A stretch of DNA of 64,000 nt from Enterococcus villorum (GCF_007990225.1 NZ_BJWF01000002.1:141026-205025), one strand, 5' to 3'; counted from the first letter of the stretch, positions 38,368-48,164 are shown. A program made the numbers and translations. The notes: generated from the sequence alone by a model not told the origin.

Positions 38368-38957
38368 GTTATGTGCTAGGTTTAACCGGAGGAATTGCAA
38401 CTGGGAAAAGTACCGCAGCTGCCGTATTTCTTAAGCATGGCATACCAGTGATTGATGGAGATATTATTGCAAGAGAGGTAGTTGAACCCAATACGCAAGG
38501 ACTAAGAAGCTTAGTTCAAGAGTTTGGGGAAGCGATCCTTAAAAAAGATGGGACACTTGACCGAGGTGCGTTAGCGAAGATTGTTTTTTATTCAGATAGA
38601 CGGCGAAAAAAACTTGACCAACTACTAGACCCATTTATCCGTCATGCGATCAAAGAGCAAATTAGGGAGAAAAAAGCAAACTATCCATTAGTCGTTGTAG
38701 ACATCCCTTTGCTATTTGAAGGACATTATGAAGAGGAAGTGGACGCTGTAGCAGTTGTCTATCTTCCTGAAGACCTCCAATTACAACGGTTAATGAAAAG
38801 AAACCAGTTGTCCTACGAAGAAGCTACCCAAAGAATCCAAAGTCAGTTATCAATTGAAGAGAAAAAAGAACGGGCAGATATCATTTTTGATAATCGTGGA
38901 AGTAAAGAAGAACTGACGCAGCAAATCGAAAATTGGTTAGCAGATTTTCGTTTGTAA
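38331..38957 (+). CDS. coaE: Dephospho-CoA kinase
   Basis: This is the last step of coenzyme A synthesis (208 residues). The P-loop is LGLTGGIATGKSTAA, followed by the CoA-binding DGDIIAREVV and the lid region LPEDLQLQRLMKRN. The TTG at 38331 is preferred because AAGGGGG lies eight bases upstream inside mutM. A GTG at 38373 is possible but lacks a good site and would remove the residues just before the P-loop strand. Translation is coupled to mutM by the overlap. Confidence 0.94.
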   Translation: MSKLPKTKNQKVGYVLGLTGGIATGKSTAAAVFLKHGIPVIDGDIIAREVVEPNTQGLRSLVQEFGEAILKKDGTLDRGALAKIVFYSDRRRKKLDQLLDPFIRHAIKEQIREKKANYPLVVVDIPLLFEGHYEEEVDAVAVVYLPEDLQLQRLMKRNQLSYEEATQRIQSQLSIEEKKERADIIFDNRGSKEELTQQIENWLADFRL

Positions 38958-39079
38958 GTGAAAGCACTCACCTCATATGGATAATAAAGCGAATGAATTG
39001 GGAACGTTCATTAAACGATTTCTTTGAGTATATTCAGATATTTTGCTATGCTGAATATAAAGAAAAGAGGGGAATTGTT

Positions 39080-39412
39080 ATGGGGACTTTTAAAAATCAA
39101 AAAGATAAAATCGTAGGTTCAGCAAAAGAAAAAATTGGTGAAATGTTGAATAAAGATGAATTGATTGATGAAGGACGTGCACAATCAGAAGTTGCAAAAG
39201 AAAATGATGAACGCTACCAAGCAAGAATCAATGAACTAGAAGACCAACAGGCAGAAAAAGAAGCCAAAGAACAAGACCTGACGCAAGAACGCCACAAAGA
39301 AGATCCTACGCATAAAAAAACGCCACTTCCAGAAGCAGATCATATTCCTGAACAACAAAAAATTGATGAGCAACGGATGAAGCATTATACAGGAATCGAA
39401 GAAAAACTTTAA
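39080..39412 (+). CDS. CsbD-like stress protein with charged tail
   Basis: This is a small, highly charged protein (110 residues). The N-terminal 40 residues resemble CsbD (FKNQKDKIVGSAKEKIGEML, then a DELIDEGRAQ motif). The rest is a Glu/Lys/Gln-rich, probably disordered or coiled-coil tail that is not part of typical CsbD. CsbD is a general-stress marker in Bacillus; its function is unknown. The ATG at 39080 follows GAGGGGAA. A strong terminator follows. Confidence 0.75.
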   Translation: MGTFKNQKDKIVGSAKEKIGEMLNKDELIDEGRAQSEVAKENDERYQARINELEDQQAEKEAKEQDLTQERHKEDPTHKKTPLPEADHIPEQQKIDEQRMKHYTGIEEKL

Positions 39413-39858
39413 GCAATCTAATGCTTTAAAAGTGGCACGAAGTAACCGTAAGAAACTAGACATTTAGCTGGTTTCTTACGGTTACTTTTTCTTTGTTTGT
39501 CAATTATTACATTTTTTGTTCTCATTTCTTACCTCATGTTTAAAAAGTCAAGCGCTATTTTTTGATATTTAAGACAAATTAGGTAAACATATAGAAAAAA
39601 ATGTTTTTCTACAGGGGAATTTTACATAGCAGAGTCGCATGAAGGAATTGTTTCATGTTATAATACAACTAGTTGCAGATGGAAATATTTTTTATGAAAA
39701 TAAGCGACAATGAGAAAAGAATACCTTTTGCGTAACTATTAGTGTATATCATTTATCAATAAAAATTGAATAGAATAAATAACTATTGAGTTTATTTAAG
39801 ATATGTAACAAATATTTGATTTTAAGAAGTAAATTACTCCTATGAAGAGGTGAAAAAA
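39413..39858. other. Intergenic region before nrdR: terminator and promoter
   Basis: Besides the terminator at 39441, an extended -10 promoter (TGT-TATAAT, -10 at 39659-39664, weak -35 at 39636) lies about 195 bases upstream of nrdR. The long untranslated leader that would result is AT-rich, with no recognised riboswitch. Confidence 0.55.
39441..39492 (+). terminator. Intrinsic terminator after CsbD-like gene
   Basis: A perfect 16-base stem AGTAACCGTAAGAAAC with its complement and a 14-base loop is followed by five T. Confidence 0.93.
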
Positions 39859-40332
39859 ATGAGATGTCCGAGATGTCAACACAATAATTCTCGTGTAATC
39901 GATAGTCGTCAAGCCGATGATGGACGGGCGATAAGAAGAAGAAGAGAATGTGAGAACTGCTCTTTTCGCTTTACTACATTTGAAAGAATTGAAGCAACGC
40001 CTTTACTAGTCATCAAAAAAAATGGAGAGCGAGAAGAATTTAATCGCGACAAAATTTTAAGGGGATTGATTCGTTCTGCGGAAAAAAGACCGGTTGCTAT
40101 GGAACAAATGGAACAAATCGTTAACCATGTCGAAAATCGGGTGAGAAGTCTTGGCGAAAACGAAGTATCGACGACTTTGATTGGGGAATACGTCATGGAG
40201 GATTTAGTCAACCTGGATGAAATTGCCTACATTCGTTTTGCTAGTGTTTACCGTCAATTTAAAGATATGTCTGTTTTCTTAAAAGAATTGCAAGATATTG
40301 TGGATAAAGCCAAAGAAAATAATAAAGAATAA
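39859..40332 (+). CDS. nrdR: Transcriptional repressor NrdR
   Basis: This nucleotide-sensing repressor of ribonucleotide reductase genes has 157 residues. The N-terminal zinc ribbon is [10 protein letters not shown]...CENCSFRF, followed by an ATP-cone domain ([18 protein letters not shown] and later [11 protein letters not shown]). The ATG at 39859 matches the conserved MRCP start and follows GAGGTGA. It lies upstream of dnaB and dnaI, the common Firmicutes order. Confidence 0.97.
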   Translation: MRCPRCQHNNSRVIDSRQADDGRAIRRRRECENCSFRFTTFERIEATPLLVIKKNGEREEFNRDKILRGLIRSAEKRPVAMEQMEQIVNHVENRVRSLGENEVSTTLIGEYVMEDLVNLDEIAYIRFASVYRQFKDMSVFLKELQDIVDKAKENNKE

Positions 40333-40372
40333 ATTAAAAAAAACAAAATGAAGTAAAAGGAGGCCAATTTCC

Positions 40373-41752
40373 TTGGACAATGCATGGAAAGAGCTTCAAC
40401 CTAAGAATATCTACCAAGGAAGAAAAAGCTATCCTCTTAAGGAAGATGGGAAAACGTCTTTACTGTACCTATACCAACCTTTAATCGGTAGCGAAGCCTT
40501 AAGCCTGTATTTTACTCTTCTATCAGAAATTCCTTTACAACATGGAGAAGGAACGGAAGGATTACATGCTGATCTTTTAAGTAGCTTGAATTGCGGATTG
40601 CCACAATTTTATGAAGCACGTAAAAAATTAGAAGGAATCGGGCTATTAGATGTTTTTTACAAAGAAGACCCTAGCTTAGGTTCTTGTTTTATCTATGAAC
40701 TATTAGAGCCTATGGAACCTTTTGCTTTTTTCAAAGATCATGTGCTTGCTTTTTTGTTATTGGAAAAAGTAGGGCAAAGAAGATTTGATCAGTTGATCCA
40801 ATTATTTCAACCCAAACAGTTTTCAACAAATGGTTATCAAAAAATGACTAAAAAGTTTTTGGATGTTTATCGCTTTAGTGAAGAGACATATGCGGCTGAT
40901 CAAGAAAAAATTGAACAAATGCAGGATTCGTTTACTCAACCAAGCGTGAAGTCAGTCCTAAATAAAGAGGAACAAGCTTCTTTAGATTGGCACTTTTTAA
41001 CTGATTGGCTCACAAAAAAACATATTCCAACGATAGATCCTGCATTGAAAGAACAATTAACCATGTATCATCTTCTTTATGGTTTTGATGAATTAACTCT
41101 AGGGGAATGGGTTGTTCAGGCTTATGACTTTTCTGCTCAAGAAGTCTCCTTAAAAGAACTTCAACGTTTGATTTTAACCAAACAACAGTATAAGAAAACT
41201 AGTCAGCCAGAAAATGTAGCAACCACGGTTAAGAGCGAAACAAAAGCGCCTGTACCAACTTTGACAAATGCAGCTCTACAATTAATAACAGAAGCCAAGA
41301 GTATTCCACCTATGAAATATTTAGAGGCACTAAAACAAGAAAAAGGTGGTTATGTTTCGAAACAAGAGACTTGGTTACTCCAAGAGTTGGTTTCACGATC
41401 AGGTCTTTCAAATAGCGTGATCAATGTCTTGATTAACTATGTTCTTGTCATCAAAGGTCACTCAAGTTTGACAGCCAATTATGTAAATACGATTGCCAAT
41501 GAATGGGCTCAAAAGAAAGTATCAACACCAGAAGAGGCCGTGGAACATATACGTAAAATCAGCAGTAAAGCAACTCAAACAGCTAATAAACCAAAACAAA
41601 CGTATGCTACTAATCGCCGTAACGTTCGCCGAGAAAAACTGCCAGATTGGGTCAATCAACCAAAAGAAGAGAAAAAGATCAGTAGTGAGAAAAAAGAAGA
41701 GATTGAAAGACGTTTCAAAGAATATTTCGCTAAAAAGGAGGGAGATAGCTAA
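40373..41752 (+). CDS. dnaB: Replication initiation and membrane attachment protein DnaB
   Basis: This is the Firmicutes DnaB primosome protein (459 residues), which with DnaD and DnaI loads the replicative helicase. The N-terminal winged-helix region (SLLYLYQPLIGSEALSLYFT) and two DnaD/DnaB C-terminal-type helical regions (PPMKYLEALKQEKGGYVS, NVLINYVLVIKGHSSL) are visible. A basic C-terminus follows. It starts with TTG behind AAGGAGG. Its stop overlaps the dnaI start by one base. Confidence 0.95.
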   Translation: MDNAWKELQPKNIYQGRKSYPLKEDGKTSLLYLYQPLIGSEALSLYFTLLSEIPLQHGEGTEGLHADLLSSLNCGLPQFYEARKKLEGIGLLDVFYKEDPSLGSCFIYELLEPMEPFAFFKDHVLAFLLLEKVGQRRFDQLIQLFQPKQFSTNGYQKMTKKFLDVYRFSEETYAADQEKIEQMQDSFTQPSVKSVLNKEEQASLDWHFLTDWLTKKHIPTIDPALKEQLTMYHLLYGFDELTLGEWVVQAYDFSAQEVSLKELQRLILTKQQYKKTSQPENVATTVKSETKAPVPTLTNAALQLITEAKSIPPMKYLEALKQEKGGYVSKQETWLLQELVSRSGLSNSVINVLINYVLVIKGHSSLTANYVNTIANEWAQKKVSTPEEAVEHIRKISSKATQTANKPKQTYATNRRNVRREKLPDWVNQPKEEKKISSEKKEEIERRFKEYFAKKEGDS

Positions 41753-42678
41753 TGGAAGATGTCGGAAAAGAATTAAAGCGAATCATCAGCAAACGAAATT
41801 ATCAACAAAAATTTGCTGAAATGATTGAAGAAGTCTTAAATGATTCGGATGTACAGGCTTTTTTAACGGCTCACAAAGAAGCCTTGACACAAGAAGACAT
41901 TGAGAAAAGTTATGCAAAATTATATGAATTTGTCCAAGAAAAACGAAAATTTGAGCAAAACGATCCGACGATGATCGCTCCCGGCTATGAGCCCAAATTA
42001 ACATTGAACTTTCATTATGTAGATGTCACATACGTGCCTACAGAAGCTTTGTTAGCGAAGAAAAGGCAAGAAGAAATTCGAAATCGAATTAAAGCCGTGG
42101 ATATGCCAAAAGATATTCAAGAAGCTTCATTTGAGAACTTTGAGCGAAGCGATGGACGTAGCTATGCAAGCTTTGAGGCACTAAATTTTGTTGAACAGTA
42201 CAGTGCGGATCCAAAAGGTTATCACAAAGGTCTTTATTTAGTAGGTAGCTTTGGTATCGGTAAAACCTACCTTTTAGGAGCAACGGCACGAGAATTAGCG
42301 GTTAAAGGCTATACGACAACTTTAGTACACTTTCCCACATTTGCTGTGGAGATGAAACAAGCGATCGGCAAAGACCAAGTAGCAGAAAAGTTAGATGCAG
42401 TGAAACGTTCACCTATTTTAATGATGGATGACATTGGTGCGGATGCCATGAGCAGTTGGATCAGAGATGAAGTCTTCGGTGTCATATTACAGTACCGAAT
42501 GCAAGAACAGTTACCGACATTTTTCTCATCGAATTTTACGATGAATGAACTTGAACAACATTTATCTGTAACTCAACGTGGGGATGAAGAACCATTAAAA
42601 GCCAAACGAATCATGGAACGAATCCGTTATTTGACCAAAGAGATTGAAATGACCGGACGTAATCGAAGAAACGGATAA
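41752..42678 (+). CDS. dnaI: Primosomal helicase loader DnaI
   Basis: This AAA+ helicase loader (308 residues) works with DnaB and DnaD to place the replicative helicase on DNA. The N-terminal helicase-binding domain is followed by Walker A GSFGIGKTYLLGA, Walker B LMMDDIGAD, and sensor region FFSSNFTMNELEQHL. Its ATG shares a base with the dnaB stop codon (TAATG), showing tight coupling. Confidence 0.96.
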   Translation: MEDVGKELKRIISKRNYQQKFAEMIEEVLNDSDVQAFLTAHKEALTQEDIEKSYAKLYEFVQEKRKFEQNDPTMIAPGYEPKLTLNFHYVDVTYVPTEALLAKKRQEEIRNRIKAVDMPKDIQEASFENFERSDGRSYASFEALNFVEQYSADPKGYHKGLYLVGSFGIGKTYLLGATARELAVKGYTTTLVHFPTFAVEMKQAIGKDQVAEKLDAVKRSPILMMDDIGADAMSSWIRDEVFGVILQYRMQEQLPTFFSSNFTMNELEQHLSVTQRGDEEPLKAKRIMERIRYLTKEIEMTGRNRRNG

Positions 42679-42706
42679 AAGTCGAAAACTATTTAAGGAG
42701 ATTACT

Positions 42707-43117
42707 ATGAAACTTGTGATACTAAGTTTGTTCTTTCCGTTGTTTCTGTTATTTTGTTTTATGTACAGCAACAATAATCTGTCTCATGAAGGCAGAGAAT
42801 CAACTGAACAGACTGAACAAATCGGACAAACCTTAGTGCATCAACCATTCGTAGTAATCGGAACGATCGAAACAATCAGTGACTTGGAAGAAGAAGGTCG
42901 TTATGTTGGAATTGTACAAGCGACAGCTAAGGACCACCCTTTTTCATCAATTTTTACCATCAAAATACCAAAAGAGAAATTTCAAGGTAAGATAAAAAAA
43001 TTAAAAAGAGGCGATCGAATAAAATTTATCTTTTCGTCTGATCGCATCATAGCAACAAAAAAAATGCCGCCGCAAATTTCCAATGATCAATTATCGAAAG
43101 TGATAAAAATCGATTGA
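42707..43117 (+). CDS. Small secreted or membrane-anchored hypothetical protein
   Basis: This protein of 136 residues is not recognised. The first 22 residues form a hydrophobic signal or anchor (VILSLFFPLFLLFCFMYS). The rest looks like a small beta-barrel (VVIGTIETISDLEEEGRYVG, then KRGDRIKFIFSSDR). Its C-terminal half resembles the broken gene that follows (KGDQVEFILTEK, and PPQI shared by both), so the two are paralogues from a tandem duplication. It has an AAGGAG site after dnaI. Confidence 0.7.
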   Translation: MKLVILSLFFPLFLLFCFMYSNNNLSHEGRESTEQTEQIGQTLVHQPFVVIGTIETISDLEEEGRYVGIVQATAKDHPFSSIFTIKIPKEKFQGKIKKLKRGDRIKFIFSSDRIIATKKMPPQISNDQLSKVIKID

Positions 43118-43214
43118 CTATAAAAAGAATGATGGGGTGTTAACCATTTAGTAAATGGTGAAAAAAACCGATCATCAATAGAATCAATATAAATATTATC
43201 TGGAGGACAAAGGG

Positions 43215-43649
43215 ATGAAAGTGATTTTTTCTTGTTTGCTTGCGACGGGATTACTGTTTTTACTGACAGGCTGTGGTAGTAAAGATGAAAGTTTAGAATC
43301 AATTGATTCAATCAGTGCGGAAACGCCTGCAAAAATAAGTCATTCTTCAACAGAGGAGCAAAGCGTTTTTCAAGGTGATATTGAAAGTATCACTGAGTCA
43401 GATGAAACAACAATTCAAATCAAAGTAGTGAATGTAAAAGAAATAGAAGATCCAGAAAATATTGGCACTTCCTTTTCAAACGATGGAGTGACATTAAACG
43501 CCTCTAATGAGTAATTAGAAGGCGGAAAAGAAGCTTTTCAAAAAGGCGATCAAGTTGAATTTATTTTAACAGAAAAACCAATGATGACGATGTCTATTCC
43601 ACCACAAATTCCTGGTCATTCAATTATTAAAATCTCAGTGATTGAATAA
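43215..43649 (+). pseudogene. Lipoprotein gene interrupted by an in-frame stop
   Basis: The reading frame begins with a lipoprotein signal (lipobox LLTGC) and runs 99 codons to a TAA at 43512-43514. The same frame then stays open for 44 more codons to TAA at 43647. The part past the first stop (KGDQVEFILTEK, SIPPQIPGHS) aligns with the C-terminus of the upstream paralogue (RGDRIKFIFSSD, KMPPQISNDQ). The break is therefore a point nonsense change, probably CAA or GAA to TAA. The shortened lipoprotein could still be made. Confidence 0.75.
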
Positions 43650-43674
43650 AGAAAGATAAAATAGAAATAAAATC

Positions 43675-43710
43675 AAGGAGATTTGATGTTTTTATTTTTC
43701 AAGTCTCCTT
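43675..43710 (+). terminator. Hairpin after the lipoprotein pseudogene
   Basis: The arms AAGGAGATTTGA and TCAAGTCTCCTT (one G-T pair) enclose a T-rich 12-base loop. The T-run after the stem is weak. Confidence 0.45.
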
Positions 43711-43728
43711 AATTTATGCTGAAAATGC

Positions 43729-43734
43729 TATAAT
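43729..43734 (+). promoter_or_regulatory. Extended -10 promoter of trmK operon
   Basis: TGC-TATAAT gives an extended -10 at 43729. Transcription would begin near 43741, which excludes the upstream GTG at 43738 as the trmK start and supports the ATG at 43756. Confidence 0.65.
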
Positions 43735-43755
43735 GACGTGAAAAGGAGTGACAGT

Positions 43756-44463
43756 ATGAACCACTTAGACTTATCAAAACGTTTAGCAGCAGTAGGTGAA
43801 TTTGTTCCTAAAGGTGCTTTTTTAGCAGATATTGGCTCTGATCATGCGTATTTACCAGTTGCATTGATGTTAAAAGGAAAAATTGAATTTGCAGTAGCTG
43901 GTGAAGTGGTGAAAGGTCCTTATGATTCGGCGAAAAAACAAGTGCAAAAAAATGGGTTGAAAGAACGTATTATTGTTCGCCTAGCAAATGGTTTAGATGC
44001 CATAGAAGCAACGGATCAAATCACGACTATTACAATTGCTGGGATGGGCGGTTCGTTGATTCGCGATATTTTAGAAGCAGGAACTCAAAACAAGCGTTTA
44101 ACTGGAAATGAACGTTTGATTTTGCAACCGAATATTGGGGAGCAAACGCTACGCATATGGTTGCAAGAAAATCAGTATGAAATCATTGCTGAGCAGATTT
44201 TAGAAGAAAATAAGAAAATATATGAAATTATTGTCGCAGAAAAGACGAAAAAAATGCGTATGTATAATGAGAAAGAGATCATGTTTGGTCCTATTTTATT
44301 ACAAGAAAAGACAGAAATTTTTAAAAGCAAATGGCAAAGAGAATTGAAACAACGAAAGCGCATTGTAAACCAATTATCAAAAGCCACAAATCAACAGGAA
44401 AGAATGGAAATAATTAAACAAGAGATCCAATGGATAGAGGAGGCGTTGAACGAGTGGCAATAA
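43756..44463 (+). CDS. trmK: tRNA (adenine-22-N1)-methyltransferase
   Basis: This SAM-dependent methyltransferase modifies A22 in tRNA (235 residues). The motif-I region FLADIGSDHAYLPVALM and the later TITIAGMGGSLIRDIL with LILQPNIGEQTLR are characteristic of TrmK (YqfN). The ATG at 43756 follows AAAGGAGTG. Its end overlaps the Nif3-like gene by 10 bases, a widespread Firmicutes pairing downstream of housekeeping replication genes. Confidence 0.94.
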   Translation: MNHLDLSKRLAAVGEFVPKGAFLADIGSDHAYLPVALMLKGKIEFAVAGEVVKGPYDSAKKQVQKNGLKERIIVRLANGLDAIEATDQITTITIAGMGGSLIRDILEAGTQNKRLTGNERLILQPNIGEQTLRIWLQENQYEIIAEQILEENKKIYEIIVAEKTKKMRMYNEKEIMFGPILLQEKTEIFKSKWQRELKQRKRIVNQLSKATNQQERMEIIKQEIQWIEEALNEWQ

Positions 44464-45575
44464 ACGGTAAAGTTTTTATTCAAAAATTTGAAGAATATTG
44501 TCCCCAATGGCTCGCAGAAGCGAATGATCCAGTCGGGTTACATATTGGGACACTGAATAGACCAATCCAACGCGTGATGATGACCTTAGATGTGCGTCCG
44601 GAAGTAGTTCAAGAAGCTATTGAAAAAAAGATTGACTTACTGATTGCAAAACATCCGCCAATCTTTCGACCAGTCAAACGTTTAACAACGGATAATCCAC
44701 AAGAAAAAATGTATGCAGACCTATTAAAGCATGAGATTGCGGTCTATGCAGCCCATACCAATATGGATATTATTGAAGATGGCTTAAATGACTGGTTTTG
44801 TGAAAAATTGGGAATCAAAGTAGAAAATTATTTGCTAAAAACACATGAACGTCATTATAAAAAACTAGCTGTCTATGTACCAGTCCAAGATGCTGAAAAA
44901 CTACGTGACGCTTTAGCCAAAGCTGGAGCCGGTAAACAAGGAAACCACGATCGTACAAGCTTTACAACGATTGGCGAAGGCCGTTTCCGCCCGAATGAAG
45001 AAGCTGATCCTAGCATTGGAAAGAAGGGACAACTTGAAAAAGTAACGGAAGCAAAAGTAGAAGTCATCTTCCCAGAAAATCTTGAAAATGACGTATTGGA
45101 AGCGATGTATCACGTGCATCCTTATGAAGAAGTAGCTTTTGATTTGTTTTCTATCAATGAACCAGTAGAAACATGGGGAATTGGTAGAATAGGCGAATTG
45201 TCAGATGCAATTCCGTTAGAAACATTTATAGAAAGTGTAAAAGAAGCGTTTCAGTTAGAAGGACTTCGAGTGGTCCGTCCTAATTTTGATGATATTATGG
45301 TGAAACGAATAGCGATTTGTGGGGGAAGTGGTGAAAAATTTTATCCACACGCCTTGTCCCAACATGCAGATGTCTATATTACTGGCGATATTTATTATCA
45401 TACAGCACAAGACATGCAAAGTGCAGGATTAACTGCCATTGATCCGGGACATTACATCGAAGCGTTATGTAAAGAAAAGTTTGTCGAAAAATTTGAGGAA
45501 TGGAAGTTAGAAGAAAATTGGTCAATCGATTTCTTTGTTTCTGAAACGGATACTAACCCATTTCAATTTAAATAA
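44454..45575 (+). CDS. Nif3-like dinuclear metal centre protein (YqfO type)
   Basis: This is a GTP cyclohydrolase I type 2/NIF3 family protein. Metal ligands are in LIAKHPPIF, YAAHTNMDIIEDGLND and the late GDIYYHTAQDM. The inserted middle domain (VQDAEKLRDALAKAGAG, MYHVHPYEEVAFDL) is the PII-like domain of the long form. The GTG at 44454 behind GAGGAGG gives 373 residues, the length I recall for Bacillus YqfO. Biochemical function is unsettled. Confidence 0.92.
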   Translation: MAINGKVFIQKFEEYCPQWLAEANDPVGLHIGTLNRPIQRVMMTLDVRPEVVQEAIEKKIDLLIAKHPPIFRPVKRLTTDNPQEKMYADLLKHEIAVYAAHTNMDIIEDGLNDWFCEKLGIKVENYLLKTHERHYKKLAVYVPVQDAEKLRDALAKAGAGKQGNHDRTSFTTIGEGRFRPNEEADPSIGKKGQLEKVTEAKVEVIFPENLENDVLEAMYHVHPYEEVAFDLFSINEPVETWGIGRIGELSDAIPLETFIESVKEAFQLEGLRVVRPNFDDIMVKRIAICGGSGEKFYPHALSQHADVYITGDIYYHTAQDMQSAGLTAIDPGHYIEALCKEKFVEKFEEWKLEENWSIDFFVSETDTNPFQFK

Positions 45576-45590
45576 AAAGGAGAGCTGCTT

Positions 45591-46823
45591 ATGTACGAAA
45601 ATCTTTTACCACGTTTTTTACGTTATGTTAAAACAGAAACACGCTCTGATGGAACGAGCAAAACAACCCCATCTACTCAAACACAGGTTGCTTTTGCACA
45701 AGTATTGAAAAAAGAGTTAGAAGAATTAGGACTATCTGATGTTTTTTACAATGAAGAAAATGGATTTGTCATGGGAACATTGCCAAGTAATACGGATAAA
45801 AAAGTCCGTTCAATTGGTTTTATTGCTCATATGGATACTGCGGACTTTAACGCTGTGGATGTGAATCCTCAAATCATTGAAAACTACGATGGTGAATCAA
45901 CCATTGTTTTGGATAGTGAAGAAAAATATACATTGAACACCAAAGATTTTCCTAATTTAAAAAATTATGGTGGTCATACACTGATTACCACAGACGGAAG
46001 TACATTGCTAGGTGCAGATGACAAAGCTGGAATTGCCGAAATCATGACAGCAATGGAAATTTTGATTAAAAATCCAAACATCCCTCATGGAGAAATCAAA
46101 GTAGCTTTTGGTCCTGATGAAGAAATTGGTGTTGGAGCCGATAAATTTGACGTGGATCAATTTAATGTGGACTTTGCATACACCATTGATGGCGGACCAT
46201 TAGGAGAATTACAATACGAAACCTTTAGCGCCGCCCAAGCAAATATTTCTATTCAAGGTAAAAACGTTCATCCAGGAACAGCCAAAGATACAATGGTTAA
46301 TGCCTTGCAATTAGCCATTGATTTTCATAATGAGCTACCAGTAGATGAAGTGCCAGAAAAAACAGAAGGATATGAAGGCTTTTTCCATTTAATGGCATTG
46401 AACGGTAATACCGAAGAAGCAACAATGAGTTATATCATAAGAGATCACAATCGTGAAAAATTTGAAGCACGTAAAGCGAAGATTCTAGACATCCAAGAAA
46501 AACTAAATAGTCGTTTCGATCAAATCCGTGTAAAAGTAGAGATGTACGATCAATATTATAATATGCGTGAGATTATCGAAAAAGATATGAGTATTGTCGA
46601 ATTAGCAAAACAAGCAATGATTGATTTGAACATCGAACCCGTGATCGAACCAGTCCGTGGCGGAACAGATGGGTCAAAAATTTCTTATCTAGGTATTCCT
46701 ACACCTAATTTATTTGCAGGTGGTGAAAATATGCACGGACGATTTGAGTTTGTTTCTCTTCAAGTGATGGAAAAGGCAACAGATGTGATTGTAAAAATTG
46801 CAGAATTGAATACAAACGTTTAA
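45591..46823 (+). CDS. pepT: Peptidase T (tripeptidase)
   Basis: This cytoplasmic M20 zinc aminotripeptidase has 410 residues. The motifs are [12 protein letters not shown] (metal His and Asp), [14 protein letters not shown] (metal Asp), [14 protein letters not shown] (catalytic Glu pair), [12 protein letters not shown], and the late [14 protein letters not shown]. It trims tripeptides from the cytosol. It has an AAAAGGAG site 15 bases after the previous stop and is probably read through from trmK. Confidence 0.96.
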   Translation: MYENLLPRFLRYVKTETRSDGTSKTTPSTQTQVAFAQVLKKELEELGLSDVFYNEENGFVMGTLPSNTDKKVRSIGFIAHMDTADFNAVDVNPQIIENYDGESTIVLDSEEKYTLNTKDFPNLKNYGGHTLITTDGSTLLGADDKAGIAEIMTAMEILIKNPNIPHGEIKVAFGPDEEIGVGADKFDVDQFNVDFAYTIDGGPLGELQYETFSAAQANISIQGKNVHPGTAKDTMVNALQLAIDFHNELPVDEVPEKTEGYEGFFHLMALNGNTEEATMSYIIRDHNREKFEARKAKILDIQEKLNSRFDQIRVKVEMYDQYYNMREIIEKDMSIVELAKQAMIDLNIEPVIEPVRGGTDGSKISYLGIPTPNLFAGGENMHGRFEFVSLQVMEKATDVIVKIAELNTNV

Positions 46824-46879
46824 AATCAAATAGAAAGAAGAATCGAGCCACACGAAGTTTCGAGTGATTTGTTTTTCTA

Positions 46880-46930
46880 AATGGGGGGGAGACGAAGCCG
46901 TTAATGGAGCGTTTAACCCCCTTTGTTTTT
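46880..46930 (+). terminator. Probable terminator after pepT
   Basis: G-rich (46884-46888) and C-rich (46917-46921) arms are followed by TTTGTTTTT, and the loop is about 28 bases. The arms are short but strong. Confidence 0.5.
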
Positions 46931-46952
46931 GTAGGAAAGAGGAGGAAAAGGA

Positions 46953-47855
46953 ATGGAAAAATTGCTAGTTTTTTATAATGAAAGTTCAGGACAAGATGAA
47001 GGTGAAAAATTAGCAAACTGGTTTCAAGACTATACCAAAAAGAAACGACCAGAACTGAAAGTTTACCTGACAAAAACAGGTCCTTCAGTCAAACATGCGA
47101 CTTTAGTCAAAAAAGCGGAAGAACATCAGGTAGATACTCTAATCATTATCGGTGGAGACGGCACCATTCACCATATTGTTCAAGCCTTTCAAGAAAAACT
47201 TGATCATTACCAAGTCGGATTGTTACCAGGAGGAACAGTGAATAATCTAGCACGTGTACTTGGCATTCCCTTAGATAAAGAAGAAGCAGCGAAAATCATC
47301 TTGGATGGTCAAATACGTAAAATCGATTATGGAAAAGTCAATGATGAAGTAATTATTTCTACGTTAACTATCGGAATATTAGCAGATACAGCTGTTTGGA
47401 TTAGTCAGAAAGAAAAGCAAAGATATGGTTCTTGGATTTTTATTAAACGATTTGTGCATTTATTATTGAAAAAGAAAAAATATCATTTAGATATAAAAAC
47501 GGAGAAAGAACATTGGAAAGGAAAAACGCAATTATTAACGGTTACGATGTCAAATTCTGTGGGCGGGTATACGAATTTTGATGACTCTGCTTCTCCAGAT
47601 GATGGCATGTTTCATGTAACGATCATACCTTCTTTAGACATTTTTCGCTTTGTTTTCTATCTTCCTCGAATCATTAAAGGAAAAATTTATTCCGTACCAG
47701 GGATTAACTATTTGACTGCCAGCCAAATAAACATCCAAGCACGTGAAAAAAATGTGGGTACACGTACAGATGGTGATGCGACCGATGATTTACCAATCGA
47801 ATTAGTTGTAGTTCCCAAAGGCCTAGCTGTATTTGCACCTCAAGAAAAAGAATAA
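46953..47855 (+). CDS. Diacylglycerol/lipid kinase (YegS/BmrU-like)
   Basis: This soluble lipid kinase of the DAGK catalytic family has 300 residues. The motifs are LLVFYNESSGQDEGE (N-terminal strand and P-loop-like turn), IIIGGDGTIHHIVQAF (GGDGT) and GLLPGGTVNNLARVLGI. A C-terminal beta sandwich follows with SPDDGMFHVTI. Members phosphorylate diacylglycerol or related lipids; true DgkB normally lies elsewhere, so the substrate is open. The ribosome site is GAGGAGG. Confidence 0.9.
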   Translation: MEKLLVFYNESSGQDEGEKLANWFQDYTKKKRPELKVYLTKTGPSVKHATLVKKAEEHQVDTLIIIGGDGTIHHIVQAFQEKLDHYQVGLLPGGTVNNLARVLGIPLDKEEAAKIILDGQIRKIDYGKVNDEVIISTLTIGILADTAVWISQKEKQRYGSWIFIKRFVHLLLKKKKYHLDIKTEKEHWKGKTQLLTVTMSNSVGGYTNFDDSASPDDGMFHVTIIPSLDIFRFVFYLPRIIKGKIYSVPGINYLTASQINIQAREKNVGTRTDGDATDDLPIELVVVPKGLAVFAPQEKE

Positions 47856-47881
47856 ATGTCTGGAATTTGGAGGAAATAGCT

Positions 47882-48154
47882 ATGGATGTATTCATACACA
47901 ATCCCTTATGGTTTTATCTTGTTTTGGTAAATATCTATTTGTTTTGTTTAATGGGATACGACAAATATCAAGCAAAAAGAGGAAAGTGGCGTGTACCTGA
48001 AAGTAACTTGATCTTTGTTAGCTTATTAGGTGGTGGGATTGGTGGATTGATCTCACGTGAAGTCTTTCGTCATAAAACGAGAAAAAAGAAATTTACAATT
48101 GGATTTGCAGCAGGAGTAGTTGTTGATTTGATTTTAATTTATTTTTTTCATTAA
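47882..48154 (+). CDS. DUF1294 family membrane protein
   Basis: This small membrane protein (90 residues) has helices at each end and a cytoplasmic loop with MGYDKYQAKRGKWRVPE. This is the DUF1294 signature (D-K-x-A-x3-x-W-R-[VI]-P-E) and is followed by LLGGGIGG. The ATG at 47882 follows TGGAGGAAA. It lies between the lipid kinase and flippase-like genes in one transcription unit. Function is unknown. Confidence 0.88.
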   Translation: MDVFIHNPLWFYLVLVNIYLFCLMGYDKYQAKRGKWRVPESNLIFVSLLGGGIGGLISREVFRHKTRKKKFTIGFAAGVVVDLILIYFFH

Positions 48155-48164
48155 GGAGTAAACC

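Noticed and set aside
39413..39858. T-box or riboswitch in the long leader of nrdR
   Set aside because: No T-box sequence (TGGNACCGCG) or paired antiterminator is found; only a terminator and an extended -10 promoter.
46705..47073. Minus-strand frame between pepT and the lipid kinase
   Set aside because: It overlaps the real ends of both genes and a terminator; Phe/Leu-rich noise without a ribosome site.
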